A DNA stretch of 64,000 bases from Slackia heliotrinireducens DSM 20476 (GTDB lineage: Bacteria > Actinomycetota > Coriobacteriia > Coriobacteriales > Eggerthellaceae), in assembly GCF_000023885.1 (NCBI RefSeq), contig NC_013165.1, forward strand, positions 2,108,001 to 2,172,000. The letters run 5' to 3'. Position numbers and translations under genes: made by a program. Below are positions 31,159 through 40,414 of this stretch, piece by piece. The notes under the pieces are model-generated. The model saw nothing but the letters and a program-made list of their open reading frames with translations, ran no database searches and was not told where the DNA came from. Each line of letters begins with the position of its first letter. The stretch's first letter is position 1.

Positions 31159-32436
31159 ATGGAACGCTACGAGGCGTATAAGGATTCTGGAGTTGAGTGG
31201 ATTGGCGAGATACCCTCTACATGGACTTTAGCCAGGACGAAAGCAGTGTTCAGCAGTAAGAAACGCGTTGTTGGCGATAAGGCTAATGAATATCAGCGCC
31301 TTGCACTAACAATGCATGGCGTATTACTGCGCGATAAAGATGACAACGAAGGACTTCAGCCGGAGCAATTTGAGGGTTACCAAATACTTGAAGCTAATGA
31401 ATTGGTATTCAAATTAATAGACTTGGAAAACATTAAAACAAGCCGTGTTGGCCTTTCGCCGTATACGGGTATTGTTTCACCTGCATATATAACGCTTACG
31501 CAAACGGATTCCGACAATAGGTACTTCTATTATTGGTTCTTCGCGCTATATCAGCAAAACGTGTTCAACCAATTAGGTGGCAATGGTGTCCGGAGTGCGC
31601 TCAACAAAGATGATCTTTTGAACCTTCCGATGCTCCTGCCAAAACAGGACGAGCAGCGGGCCATCGCCAACTACCTCGACGCCAGGACCGCCGAGATCGA
31701 CGCGCTCGTTGCGGACTGCGAGCGGGAGGCCGAGCTGCTGCGGGAGTACCGCAAGGCGGTCATCTCCGAGGCCGTCACCAAGGGCCTCGACCCCGACGCG
31801 CCCATGAAGGACTCCGGCGTAGAATGGATCGGTGAGATTCCGGAGGGGTGGCTAGTACGTCCGTCTAAGACGTTGTTTGCCGAGGCGAAAGAGCTGCGAC
31901 ACTCCGATGACGAGCAGTGTGCTGCTACGCAGAAATACGGAATTATCCCTCAGGCTCGGTATATTGCCATCGAGAATCAACGTATGGTAGTTGCTGATAA
32001 GAACCTTGATGCGTGGAAGCACGTTGAGCCAGGGGACTTTGTTATTAGCCTTCGTAGTTTTCAGGGTGGCTTGGAGCTGAGCGAAATTACAGGGTGTGTC
32101 ACTTGGCACTACATTGTGCTTAAAGGAAATGACTTAGTTGAAGCGGGATATTTCAAGTATTTGTTTAAGACAACGAAATACATAGAGTCGCTTCAAAGGA
32201 CGTGTACGTATATACGAGATGGGCAAGATTTGCGGTATTCGAATTTTGTGCAGGTTCCATTGCCCTTACCGTCCAGAGAAGAGCAGGTCGCAATTGGTGT
32301 CTACCTCGACGCCAAAACCGCCGAAATCGATGCCCTTATCGAGGCCAAGCAAACCATGGCCGACAAGCTGCGGGAGTACCGCAAGTCGCTGATATCCGAG
32401 GCGGTCACGGGTAAGTTCAAGGTCCCCGGCGTCTAG
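31159..32436 (+). CDS. hsdS: Type I R-M specificity subunit (HsdS)
   Basis: 425 residues, two half-repeats. Each starts with KDSGVEWIGEIP (residues about 8 and 217), carries a target recognition domain, and ends with a coiled helix: EQRAIANYLDARTAEIDALV-LREYRKAVISEAVT and EEQVAIGVYLDAKTAEIDAL-LREYRKSLISEAVT. The two recognition domains (DNA about 31200-31640 and 31850-32270) are markedly AT-rich compared with the conserved helices and with hsdM, the usual sign of domain exchange by recombination. It determines the bipartite DNA target. Confidence 0.95.
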   Translation: MERYEAYKDSGVEWIGEIPSTWTLARTKAVFSSKKRVVGDKANEYQRLALTMHGVLLRDKDDNEGLQPEQFEGYQILEANELVFKLIDLENIKTSRVGLSPYTGIVSPAYITLTQTDSDNRYFYYWFFALYQQNVFNQLGGNGVRSALNKDDLLNLPMLLPKQDEQRAIANYLDARTAEIDALVADCEREAELLREYRKAVISEAVTKGLDPDAPMKDSGVEWIGEIPEGWLVRPSKTLFAEAKELRHSDDEQCAATQKYGIIPQARYIAIENQRMVVADKNLDAWKHVEPGDFVISLRSFQGGLELSEITGCVTWHYIVLKGNDLVEAGYFKYLFKTTKYIESLQRTCTYIRDGQDLRYSNFVQVPLPLPSREEQVAIGVYLDAKTAEIDALIEAKQTMADKLREYRKSLISEAVTGKFKVPGV

Positions 32437-32454
32437 CACCATGGAGAAGGAAGC

Positions 32455-34293
32455 ATGAAGAAGATCACTGGAACAGAGAAGACGTTCAAGCAGCTGCTGC
32501 AGAACACTAAGTACTCCATCCACTACTACCAGCGCGAGTACGCCTGGCAGTACAAGCAGGTGCAGGAGCTCATCGACGACCTGACCGACGAGTTCCTCAT
32601 CTACTACGACCCAACACACGAGCGCAAGGACGTCGCCCAGTACGGCGTGTACTTCATGGGCAGCGTCGTTCTCGCCGGTCGCGAGAACGCCATCATCGAC
32701 GGACAGCAGCGCCTCTCGTCTCTGTCGCTGCTCCTCATCTACCTGCGTCGACGGCTGCTCGGCATGGGCATGACGATAGCGACCGTCGACCAGATGATCT
32801 TCTCCGAGAGCTTCGGCACCGCATCGTTCAACATATCGGTTGAGGACCGCGAACCGTGTCTGCAGGCGCTCAATGACGGCAAGGAGTTCGACCCCGACGG
32901 CTACGGCGAGAGCGTCAAGAACCTGTACGCCCGCTACCAGGACATATGCGACCTGTTCCCTGAAGAGATAGACGACGCGGCGCTTCCGTACTTCGCCGAC
33001 TGGCTGACCGAGAAGGTCTACTTCATCGAGATAGTGACCGAGACCGAGCAGGACGCGCACAAGGTGTTCGTGTCCATGAACGACCGAGGGCTCAGCCTCA
33101 CCTCCGCCGAGATGCTCAAGGGATACCTGCTCTCGGAGGTGGCCGACGACAAGCGGCGCGAGAAGCTCAACGATGCCTGGAAAGCCAAGATGCTCGCCCT
33201 GAAGGAGCTCGGCAAGAGCGAGGAGGAGGACTGCATCAAGGCGTGGCTTCGCGCCAAGTACGCCGAGAGCATCCGCGAGAACAAGAAGGGCGCGACGCCC
33301 GAGGACTTCGACCTCATCGGCGGCAGCTTCCACAAGTGGGTTCGTGACGAGCACGCGCGGCTGGGCCTCAACTCGTCGGACGAGTTCGAGCGGTTCATCG
33401 AGGAGTTCTGCAAGTTCGCGGACATCTACATACGCTTGAAGCATTGGGAGTGGGCGTTTGACAAGGAGCAGCCGTACCTCTTCTACAACGCGGCGCTCAG
33501 TTTCACCCTGCAGTCTCAGCTCTGTCTGGCGCCCATACGGGCCGAAGACCTGGGTGACACCATCGACCGGAAGATCCTGCTCGTTTCGCGCTTCATTGAC
33601 ATCCTCATCTACACGAGGGCCATCAACTACCGGAGCATGGACTACTCGACGATCAAGTATGCCATGTTCCAGCTGACGAAGCGCATCCGCAACCTGGGCG
33701 TTGCCGAGCTGGCAGCACAGCTCGGCAAGGAGGTCACCGACCTTGGCATGAGCATCGAGGGCGCCTGGGATGACTTCCGACTGAACTTCTACACGAAGAA
33801 GTACATCCGCCACATGCTCGCCCGCATCACCGACTACGTGGAACGCGGCTGCGACCAGCCAGGCCACTACTTGGAGTACGTGGCCGTGAAGAGCAAGCGA
33901 CCCTTCGAGGTCGAGCACATCATCACCGACCACTTCGAGTGGTACCAGGACGAGTACGGCAGCCGCGAGGAGTTCGAGGCCACGAGGAACAGGCCAGGCA
34001 ACCTGCTGCTGCTCGACAAGTCGACGAACGCATCGATCAACGACGACCGCTACCCGGACAAGCTGCCCGTATACGGCAGTGAGAAGGGCAACGTGCTCTC
34101 GGCGGCCCTCGTTGCAGCCTCGTACCAGCACAACCCGCGCTTCCTCAAGTTCATGGGAGAGACTGGTTTCGATTTCAAGGCATACGAGACCTTCGGGCGA
34201 GAGGAAATATCCGAAAGATCCAATCTGGTCAAAGCGCTGGCACTGGCGCTCTGGACGCCGGATTTCGATGATCTGGCGGTTATGGGTAAATAG
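32455..34293 (+). CDS. DUF262/DUF1524 GmrSD-like endonuclease within the type I operon
   Basis: 612 residues. The N-terminal DUF262 (ParB-like NTPase fold) has YYQREYAWQYKQVQELIDD and IIDGQQRLSSLSLL (DGQQR about residue 82). The C-terminal DUF1524 HNH-type domain has FEVEHIITDHFEW (His about 487) and NLLLLDKSTNASINDDRYP. This is the single-chain GmrSD architecture, a type IV system that cuts modified phage DNA. It sits between hsdS and hsdR with an 18-bp gap before it and 15 bp after, on the same strand, so type I and modified-DNA restriction are probably co-expressed. Confidence 0.88.
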   Translation: MKKITGTEKTFKQLLQNTKYSIHYYQREYAWQYKQVQELIDDLTDEFLIYYDPTHERKDVAQYGVYFMGSVVLAGRENAIIDGQQRLSSLSLLLIYLRRRLLGMGMTIATVDQMIFSESFGTASFNISVEDREPCLQALNDGKEFDPDGYGESVKNLYARYQDICDLFPEEIDDAALPYFADWLTEKVYFIEIVTETEQDAHKVFVSMNDRGLSLTSAEMLKGYLLSEVADDKRREKLNDAWKAKMLALKELGKSEEEDCIKAWLRAKYAESIRENKKGATPEDFDLIGGSFHKWVRDEHARLGLNSSDEFERFIEEFCKFADIYIRLKHWEWAFDKEQPYLFYNAALSFTLQSQLCLAPIRAEDLGDTIDRKILLVSRFIDILIYTRAINYRSMDYSTIKYAMFQLTKRIRNLGVAELAAQLGKEVTDLGMSIEGAWDDFRLNFYTKKYIRHMLARITDYVERGCDQPGHYLEYVAVKSKRPFEVEHIITDHFEWYQDEYGSREEFEATRNRPGNLLLLDKSTNASINDDRYPDKLPVYGSEKGNVLSAALVAASYQHNPRFLKFMGETGFDFKAYETFGREEISERSNLVKALALALWTPDFDDLAVMGK

Positions 34294-34308
34294 CATCAGG
34301 GGGCGAAC

Positions 34309-37300
34309 ATGGAGCAAGTCACCTACATGGCGGTTGGACTGCCGAAGACGACGGAGAAAAACTTCGAGAACAACGTCGAGTCGATGATGCACGATGCCGG
34401 ATGGGACGTGTTCGAAAGCAACGCTGAGGCTCAAGCCGACTACGACCGCAAACGGGCGCTGAAGACCAAATCGGTCCTCGGCTTCGTAAAGGAAACCCAG
34501 CCCGAAGAGTGGGCGAAGATCGAGAAAATGTACGGCGCTAAGGCCGAGGAGCGCTTCCTGAAGCGCCTCTGCGACGAGCTGGAACCGCACGATGAACGGG
34601 GCGGCGTTGTGAACGTGCTCCGCCACGGCATAAGGATGGCGCCGGGCGCGCAGTTCCGCCTATGCTTCTTCAAACCGGCGACAGGCAAGAACCCAGACGC
34701 CATCGCCCGCTACGAGGCGAACCGCTTCGAACTCGTGAGGCAGCTGCGCTACGGTACGCTGCCCGACGACAAAGACAACTCGGTGGACACCGTGCTCTTC
34801 CTGAACGGCATCCCCGTGGCGACCATGGAGTTGAAGAACAACCTCTCCGGCCAACGGACCGACCACGCCGTGAAGCAGTACAAGACCGACCGCAGCCCGA
34901 AGGAGCTGCTGTTCAAGCCGAACCGTCGCGCTATCGTGCACTTCGCGCTCGATTCCGAGACAGTCGAGATGTGCACGTGGCTCGCCAACGGCAAGTCGTA
35001 CTTCCTGCCTTTCAACAGAGGCAACGGCATGAGCGGCGCGGGCAACCCGCCGAACCCGAACGGCTACCGCACTGAGTACCTGTACCGAGAGATCCTCGAG
35101 ACCGATTCGCTCCTCGACATCATCCAGCGCTTCGTGCGCGTGGAGTACGATGCGGACACTCATGCGATGAAGAAGATCATCTTCCCGCGCTACCATCAGC
35201 TCGACGCCGTACGCAAGCTCGTCGCGGACGCCAAAGCGAGCGGGGCCGGCAAGAGCTACCTAATCCAGCACTCGGCGGGCTCGGGCAAGTCGAACTCCAT
35301 CGCATGGCTGGCTCACCACCTGCAGTCGCTGCACGACGCCGGCGACAACCCGGTGTTCGACACCGTTGTCATATTGACCGACCGACGCAACCTGGACGCC
35401 CAGCTCTCAGAGACGATCGACTCGGTCGAGCACAAGCGCGGCGTCGTGGTGCGCATCCGCGAGGAGGATGGCTCGGCAGGCCTCAAGGAGGCTCTGAACT
35501 CGGGTGCGCAGATAATCACGTCGACCATCCAGAAGTTCCCCTACATCTGCTCTGAGACGAAGGTCTCCGGCCGCAGGTTCGCAGTCATCATCGACGAAGC
35601 GCACTCATCGCAGTCCGGCAAGGCGAACGCCAAGATGAAGATGGCGCTCATCGACCGCGACTTGGATCCCGATGAGCCGTGGGACGACGAGGACGAGCTC
35701 GCCAAGGAGATGAAGGCGCAGGGCAAGATCCCCAACCTGAGCTTCTTCGCGTTCACGGCCACGCCCAAGGCGGCCACGCTCGAGGTCTTCGGCACCCGCG
35801 ACGACGAGTGCAAACGCGACGAGAACGGCATGCTCATCCCGCGGCCGTTCCATCTTTACAGCATGAAGCAGGCCATCGACGAGGGCTTCATCCTGGACGT
35901 GCTGGAGAACTACACCTGCTTCGAGAGCTACTTCAAGCTGGTGAAGACCATCGCCGACGACCCCAAGTACAAGGAGATGAAGGCCAACCGCGCCCTCATG
36001 GGCATCGCCGAGTGGAGTCCGGCCATGGTCGACCGCAAGGCGCAGATCATCGTCGAGCACTTTATGAACGACGTGGAGGGCGTGCTCGGCGGGAAATCGA
36101 AGGCCATGGTCGTTACCTGGAGCCGCCCGATGGCATACCGCCTGTACCGAGCGATGGCCGACTACATCGCCCGGGAGCGCTACGCGTGCGAGATCATGGT
36201 GGCTTTCTCGGGCAAGCTCGAGGTCGACGGCGAGGAGCTCACCGAGGCGAGCATTAACGGCGTACCGGAATCCCGAACGGCCGAGCTCTTCGACTCCGAC
36301 GAGAAGCGCATCATCGTGTGCGCGAACAAGTTTCAGACAGGCTTCGACCAGCCCAAGCTTTGCGCCATGTACGTGGACAAGATGCTCACAGGTGTGGCGG
36401 CGGTGCAGACGCTCAGCCGTCTAAACCGCACGTGTTCGATCCCCGGCAAGCGCACGTTCGTGCTCGACTTCGCTAACACGTGGGACACGATCCGAGCGAG
36501 CTTCGCGAACTACTACGAGGCCACCGAGCTCGATGCCGCGACCGACCCAGACGTCATCTACAACCTGGCGAGCAGGCTTGATGATTACCACGTGTACGAG
36601 ACCTCCGAGGTCGAGGCCGTGGCGGACGCCTACTTCGGCGAGCCCGACCCCGATAAGGTGTTGATGAAGGTGGAGGCGAGGCTGCAGCCCGCCGTCGACC
36701 GCTGGAAGGCGAAGGACGACACGAAGAAACGCGAGTTCAAGGCGCTGCTACGCAAGTTCCTACGCTCGTACTCGTTCATCACGCAGATGGTGAGGCTCGG
36801 CGACGAGGATCTGCACAGGCTCTTCGTATACGGCGGGTTCCTAGTCAAGAAGCTCTTCCTCGAGACCGGCGACACCCCTGACCTTCGTGACAAGGTGGAG
36901 CTGGAGTACCTCCGCATCGAGGACAAGGGCACCCAGGCCATCAAGCTGCAGAGTGAGCAGCTGCACAACGGCGGTGCTAACGCCGGCATTGCCAAGGAGG
37001 AGGAAGAGGAGCGCCTGAGCGTGCTCATCGATCACCTCAACGAGGTCTTCGGCACCGAGTGGGAGGACGCCGACAAGATCATCAAGGCGTGCGCCGACAA
37101 GATCTGCGAGGACGAGGACTTCGTGGCCAAAGCGCGAACCAACACAATGGGCGACCTGCGGGCGATCTTCGGAGGTGTGATGATGGATGCGCTCGCCGCG
37201 ATCTTGTCAGACAGCCAGGACATGTTCGAGAAGTTCAGCGAGAACCCCGACGCTTTCATGCGTGTGATGGACGACGAGCTGCTGCCAATCGTGTACCGAA

Positions 37301-37323
37301 GGTGCAACGCAGATGTTCAATAG
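34309..37323 (+). CDS. hsdR: Type I restriction endonuclease subunit R (HsdR)
   Basis: 1004 residues. An N-terminal PD-(D/E)xK nuclease ends in ATMELKNNLSGQ (about 172). Helicase motor: Walker A HSAGSGKSNSIAWLAHHLQ (about 322), DEAH box VIIDEAHSSQSG (about 427), FFAFTATPKA (about 480), and motif VI VQTLSRLNRTC (about 700). The C-terminal helical region connects to the methylase. It translocates DNA and cuts unmethylated targets. It overlaps the following gene by 11 bp. Length is normal for the family and no motif is missing. Confidence 0.95.
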   Translation: MEQVTYMAVGLPKTTEKNFENNVESMMHDAGWDVFESNAEAQADYDRKRALKTKSVLGFVKETQPEEWAKIEKMYGAKAEERFLKRLCDELEPHDERGGVVNVLRHGIRMAPGAQFRLCFFKPATGKNPDAIARYEANRFELVRQLRYGTLPDDKDNSVDTVLFLNGIPVATMELKNNLSGQRTDHAVKQYKTDRSPKELLFKPNRRAIVHFALDSETVEMCTWLANGKSYFLPFNRGNGMSGAGNPPNPNGYRTEYLYREILETDSLLDIIQRFVRVEYDADTHAMKKIIFPRYHQLDAVRKLVADAKASGAGKSYLIQHSAGSGKSNSIAWLAHHLQSLHDAGDNPVFDTVVILTDRRNLDAQLSETIDSVEHKRGVVVRIREEDGSAGLKEALNSGAQIITSTIQKFPYICSETKVSGRRFAVIIDEAHSSQSGKANAKMKMALIDRDLDPDEPWDDEDELAKEMKAQGKIPNLSFFAFTATPKAATLEVFGTRDDECKRDENGMLIPRPFHLYSMKQAIDEGFILDVLENYTCFESYFKLVKTIADDPKYKEMKANRALMGIAEWSPAMVDRKAQIIVEHFMNDVEGVLGGKSKAMVVTWSRPMAYRLYRAMADYIARERYACEIMVAFSGKLEVDGEELTEASINGVPESRTAELFDSDEKRIIVCANKFQTGFDQPKLCAMYVDKMLTGVAAVQTLSRLNRTCSIPGKRTFVLDFANTWDTIRASFANYYEATELDAATDPDVIYNLASRLDDYHVYETSEVEAVADAYFGEPDPDKVLMKVEARLQPAVDRWKAKDDTKKREFKALLRKFLRSYSFITQMVRLGDEDLHRLFVYGGFLVKKLFLETGDTPDLRDKVELEYLRIEDKGTQAIKLQSEQLHNGGANAGIAKEEEEERLSVLIDHLNEVFGTEWEDADKIIKACADKICEDEDFVAKARTNTMGDLRAIFGGVMMDALAAILSDSQDMFEKFSENPDAFMRVMDDELLPIVYRRCNADVQ

Positions 37324-37924
37324 GAATGTGTCTCACGCGAGGTTTATCGAGCGGCAAATCGAAGACGCTCGAGCTGCGGTAAAGGCAGACAACCTGCTCT
37401 CCGCGCTTGCCCTCTCCCTGACATTTCCAGATGTCTTCGGACAGGTGCTGTTTCCGAATATTGTCTTGCAGAATGGCAGGAGAAACGCCGGAGCGCAGTA
37501 CGCAAAATGGTTTGACGAGTTTGTCGGTGCTGAATATGAGGCGCCAGAAAAACCGGAGAGCCGCGAGCTCAAAAGATATTTCACCGGGAAAATGTGCTGG
37601 AAGCTGCGATGTGCCTACCTGCATGAGGGAAAGTCAGACAACAACTATCCATATGAGCCTTCTGATAGCCAGAGCAGCTCTGAACATGAATTCGAGTTCG
37701 AGCTCGCTCTCCATGCATGCGATACGATTGGTGACATGACCGAGAGCACTGCGCCCAATCGTATCAAACGACATGTGAGAATCGACATCGGCAAGCTCTG
37801 CATGTGCCTTTGTGATGCGGCAGAGCACTGTCTGCGCGACAACGCAGAATTGTTCGACGAGAGCACGAGCGATATTCTCGATCTGCCCTATATGATCAGG
37901 CTGTTCGGGATGGATGACCAATGA
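37313..37924 (+). CDS. Putative HEPN-motif protein 1 downstream of hsdR
   Basis: 203 residues, mainly helical, GC-poor relative to hsdR. The segment MCWKLRCAYLHEGKSDNNYP contains R-x4-H (RCAYLH, about residue 97), the catalytic signature of HEPN ribonucleases. It starts inside hsdR (11-bp overlap, with AAGGTG upstream) and overlaps the next gene by 4 bp. It has no recognised partner antitoxin of the MNT type. HEPN membership rests on this motif and helical content only. A defence role is inferred from its place in the restriction operon. Confidence 0.6.
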   Translation: MFNRNVSHARFIERQIEDARAAVKADNLLSALALSLTFPDVFGQVLFPNIVLQNGRRNAGAQYAKWFDEFVGAEYEAPEKPESRELKRYFTGKMCWKLRCAYLHEGKSDNNYPYEPSDSQSSSEHEFEFELALHACDTIGDMTESTAPNRIKRHVRIDIGKLCMCLCDAAEHCLRDNAELFDESTSDILDLPYMIRLFGMDDQ

Positions 37925-38982
37925 GCAGTATTCGCCAAGGCGCCGATTCCGCAGACCGCCCCGAGATCCATGTCGAGCAGGATGATGCCCTGGCAAGATT
38001 GGGGCTTTTCTCCAGTTGTCCCCCTGCAAGCGCGTTTCAAAAGGTTGATTTCGGCGACATCGTCCTGGGTGCCGATTTCTTCAGTACCAATTTAAGCAAG
38101 CTCATCGATAGCTCGAAGATCTGGGCAGAGTCTACGGGACTTGTCACTGCATACTACGACAGTGTCATGTCCAAGATTCCAATAGACGGTCTCGTGCAAG
38201 CCGTATCCTCGTTTTACGACCATTCTTCAGTTTTTGCAGATATCTCTAGAATTGCCGCTGATTTCAGCGAGGGCGTTGCTAAGTCCATCGGGCGAACGAT
38301 TAAGGTCCAAGAAATTGCCTCGCCTCTTCTGGAATCTCTGCGACCCAGCATTGATGCCATTGGAAAGGTTCTCGACAACCTCGACGCAGAAGGATTCTGG
38401 GGCTCATGCAGAGAGTCAGCAGAAGAGTGGGGCGGGCATGGCTGGGTGCTGCTTGATGGAATGAACATGCGCATGATTAGAAGCTGCCCTGGCACTTTTC
38501 CCGAAGCGAACAGAATCTTGAAGCCTATCGCCCTGGCGAGTTTTCCTGAAACAAAAGCAGTTATTTTGGCTAACGCTCGCAAGCGAAAAGATGTCGTAGA
38601 AATGTTCTCGCTATATGAAGAAAAGCATTATAAGCCATGCGCGATGATGGCTTGCTCCCTCATCGAAGGCGAGATCATCAACTGGAAGATTGCGAAAACC
38701 CGAACCCGGAGGGTCAATTCTAAACCGACATCACTAACCATAGCCGAAGACGTCGCCTCATCGCAGCAAGCCATGGTCGATCTTGTAAGCACGATTGCAG
38801 CGTACGATCACTTTTTTAGAAACACTCATCCGTTCAATAGAGCGCTGGAAGGCGAGCTGAACAGAAACTTCCTGATGCACGGGATGATGCACAAGGAGGT
38901 CACCCAGGTTGCTTGCCTGAAGCTTTTTTACCTTTTGGAAAAGGTTGCGGTGCTTCTACCGTCTTGCGCCGTCAACGGATAA
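37921..38982 (+). CDS. Putative HEPN-motif protein 2, end of the defence operon
   Basis: 353 residues. The first 150 residues are amphipathic and carry no known domain. The C-terminal third is helical and contains LNRNFLMHGMMHKEVTQVAC, again an R-x4-H motif (RNFLMH, about residue 315), with a preceding AMMACSLIEGEIINW helix as seen in HEPN-type domains. ATGA overlap with HEPN candidate 1 implies stoichiometric coupling. No homologue was recognised by name. Two coupled HEPN-like proteins after hsdR is an unusual arrangement. Confidence 0.6.
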   Translation: MSSIRQGADSADRPEIHVEQDDALARLGLFSSCPPASAFQKVDFGDIVLGADFFSTNLSKLIDSSKIWAESTGLVTAYYDSVMSKIPIDGLVQAVSSFYDHSSVFADISRIAADFSEGVAKSIGRTIKVQEIASPLLESLRPSIDAIGKVLDNLDAEGFWGSCRESAEEWGGHGWVLLDGMNMRMIRSCPGTFPEANRILKPIALASFPETKAVILANARKRKDVVEMFSLYEEKHYKPCAMMACSLIEGEIINWKIAKTRTRRVNSKPTSLTIAEDVASSQQAMVDLVSTIAAYDHFFRNTHPFNRALEGELNRNFLMHGMMHKEVTQVACLKLFYLLEKVAVLLPSCAVNG

Positions 38983-39031
38983 GTGGAGAGGGTGTCAGGA
39001 AGAGTCCGATGCAGACCTTGGATGTGCGTGA

Positions 39032-39098
39032 CCCCTCGGCGCTAGCATCTTGTCATACCTTGCGCCGAGGGGCTGCCCGGGGCCGCTAGGCCCCGGGC
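39032..39098. terminator. Two adjacent perfect hairpins ending the defence operon
   Basis: CCCCTCGGCGC-19nt-GCGCCGAGGGG (39032-39072) is followed by GCCCGGGGCC-GCTA-GGCCCCGGGC (39075-39098). It lies between convergent genes (38982 plus, 39121 minus) and is a likely bidirectional terminator, though no T tract is present. Confidence 0.6.
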
Positions 39099-39120
39099 CG
39101 TCAAGCCTTGGGGCGAGGTC

Positions 39121-39474
39121 TTACCCCAGCGGCGTGATCGCGTTGATGTGGTGGCGGATGAGCGCCCGGCTCTCCCCGAGGATGAGCACGCCCACGATGT
39201 CGTATCGGACCTCGGTGTTGCTCAGGTCGGCCTCGGCCAGGTAAGCCGCGGCGATGCGCTCGAAGGCCTTGCGGTCCGGCGCCTCCTCCGGGATGCCCTC
39301 GCCGGCGTTCTCGCTGACCTCGCAGTCGATGAAGACCAGCGCGTCGTCCTCGTCGGTGGCGATGAAGTCGACGGAGTCCCTGCCGTGGCACCAGCCGTCC
39401 TCGAGGATCTCGTAGCCCTTGAGCTCCAGATAGCGCCTGACGCCCTGCTTCGCCCTCTGAATCGTTGCCTCCAT
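39121..39474 (-). CDS. YraN/UPF0102-like protein with altered active site
   Basis: 117 residues. The order VRRYLELKGYEILEDG, SVDFIATDEDDALVFIDCEV, RKAFERIAAAYLAEAD and VRYDIVGVLI follows UPF0102 (YraN) nucleases. The usual GEID-L...EVK signature is changed: the Glu before ID is Ser here, and the Lys of EVK is Ser (CEVSE). Asp and Glu remain. It is therefore a divergent or inactive relative, perhaps acting as an anti-restriction or DNA-binding factor. AGGAGG is 6 nt before the ATG. The leader upstream is duplicated before the 41080 gene. Confidence 0.6.
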   Translation of the reverse strand: MEATIQRAKQGVRRYLELKGYEILEDGWCHGRDSVDFIATDEDDALVFIDCEVSENAGEGIPEEAPDRKAFERIAAAYLAEADLSNTEVRYDIVGVLILGESRALIRHHINAITPLG

Positions 39475-39477
39475 GAT

Positions 39478-39690
39478 TGACCTCCTTTGGTGTTGCGGCC
39501 CGCCCCTGTGGCGAACCTTGTGGCGCCTCGTCCGCTCCGGTTCCCGGAGGATGCAAGGGAGGAAGCGAAACCCGGAGGGCTCGAGTTTTTCTGGCGCCTT
39601 CTTGGGATTCCCCAGAAAAAGTTTTCGCGGCCCTTGCGGCCGTGAGGGGTTCGGTGCGAACGTGAGCGTCCAAGGAGAGCGCAGGGCGGG
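39478..39690 (-). promoter_or_regulatory. Structured leader, copy 1 (duplicated at 41084-41300)
   Basis: It shares with the second copy, in the same order: an AGGAGGTCAATC translation start, GGTTC-CGGAGG, GCAAGGGA, AAACCCGGAGGGC, AAAGTTTTC and CCCTTGCG-CGTGAG. GCAAGGG and CCCTTGC can pair into a long-range stem around a variable middle. It could be a structured 5' leader or a single-strand promoter. The rest of the gap to 40025 contains no gene I trust. Confidence 0.55.
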
Positions 39691-40025
39691 TCAGCGGCCC
39701 TCAGGAGGGCTTCTGGAGGCTCTCAGAGGGTGATGCGGGTCGTCCGGTGCGTGCGATCATGGCGAGATTTCGAGCACGGTAGTTCGATGCGGGCTTCATG
39801 TTCCGTCGCCCGACTGTCGCGACTGGCTTTCTGCAGAGGCCAGTGCCGCCGGGGTTTTCCGAAAGGCATCAGATCCGCATGGTCATCAAAGCGCTGCGGC
39901 CTCCTGCCATATGAGGCTGCGCTTTCCGAGGCTGCGCGTCGCAGGCGTGCCATTTTCGAAGAGCGCGCTTCCGCACCATGCTGCAATCGCATTGCTGGGG
40001 TTCTCGCCCCAAGGCTTGAACGGGG

Positions 40026-40271
40026 CTACTGCACCGCGCCCACAGAGCCCTCGGCGGTCGAAATGGTTTCATTCCGAAGCCCGTCGGATTTGCCCTCTGC
40101 GATGGAGAGCACCTCTTGGAGCGACTCGTCCGCGAAATCGAGTGCCTTCAAGATGACGAAGCCCGCGTTGGGGCTGTCGCCGAGGTCGAATACGCCGGCC
40201 ACGATGATGTCCTGAACGCCCTTCACGATGCACTGGACGTCGTAGGCGCGGTCGTACAGATTCGTTTCCAT
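40026..40271 (-). CDS. Small hypothetical protein
   Basis: 81 residues from ATG 40271 (METNLYDRAYDVQCIVKGVQ) with GGGGGTGAT upstream. One helical region rich in hydrophobics (VQDIIVAGVFDLGDSPNAGF) but no clear membrane helix. It lies in the presumed early-transfer region. No family recognised. Confidence 0.55.
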   Translation of the reverse strand: METNLYDRAYDVQCIVKGVQDIIVAGVFDLGDSPNAGFVILKALDFADESLQEVLSIAEGKSDGLRNETISTAEGSVGAVQ

Positions 40272-40360
40272 ATGATCACCCCCTTTCGAACGTAATCGTG
40301 CGAGCATGTCGTGACTCGAACGTGACCATTCGCGCACGGATGCGTGACATGAGAAAGAAA

Positions 40361-40391
40361 AGACCGGCGCCCCAGTTCGGGACGCCGGTCT
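40361..40391 (-). terminator. Terminator of the 40415-41080 gene
   Basis: On the minus strand AGACCGGCG-13nt-CGCCGGTCT is followed by TTTCTTTCTC, a standard intrinsic terminator. Two CGAACGT direct repeats (40288-40320) between it and the 40271 gene could be operator sites. Confidence 0.75.
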
Positions 40392-40414
40392 GAGCGGCTG
40401 TTATGCGGATGCGG

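Noticed and set aside
39730-40215. 161-codon plus-strand frame in the leader region
   Set aside because: It overlaps the better-supported minus-strand gene at 40026-40271, is rich in Arg/Ser/Cys as shadows are, and has no ribosome site.
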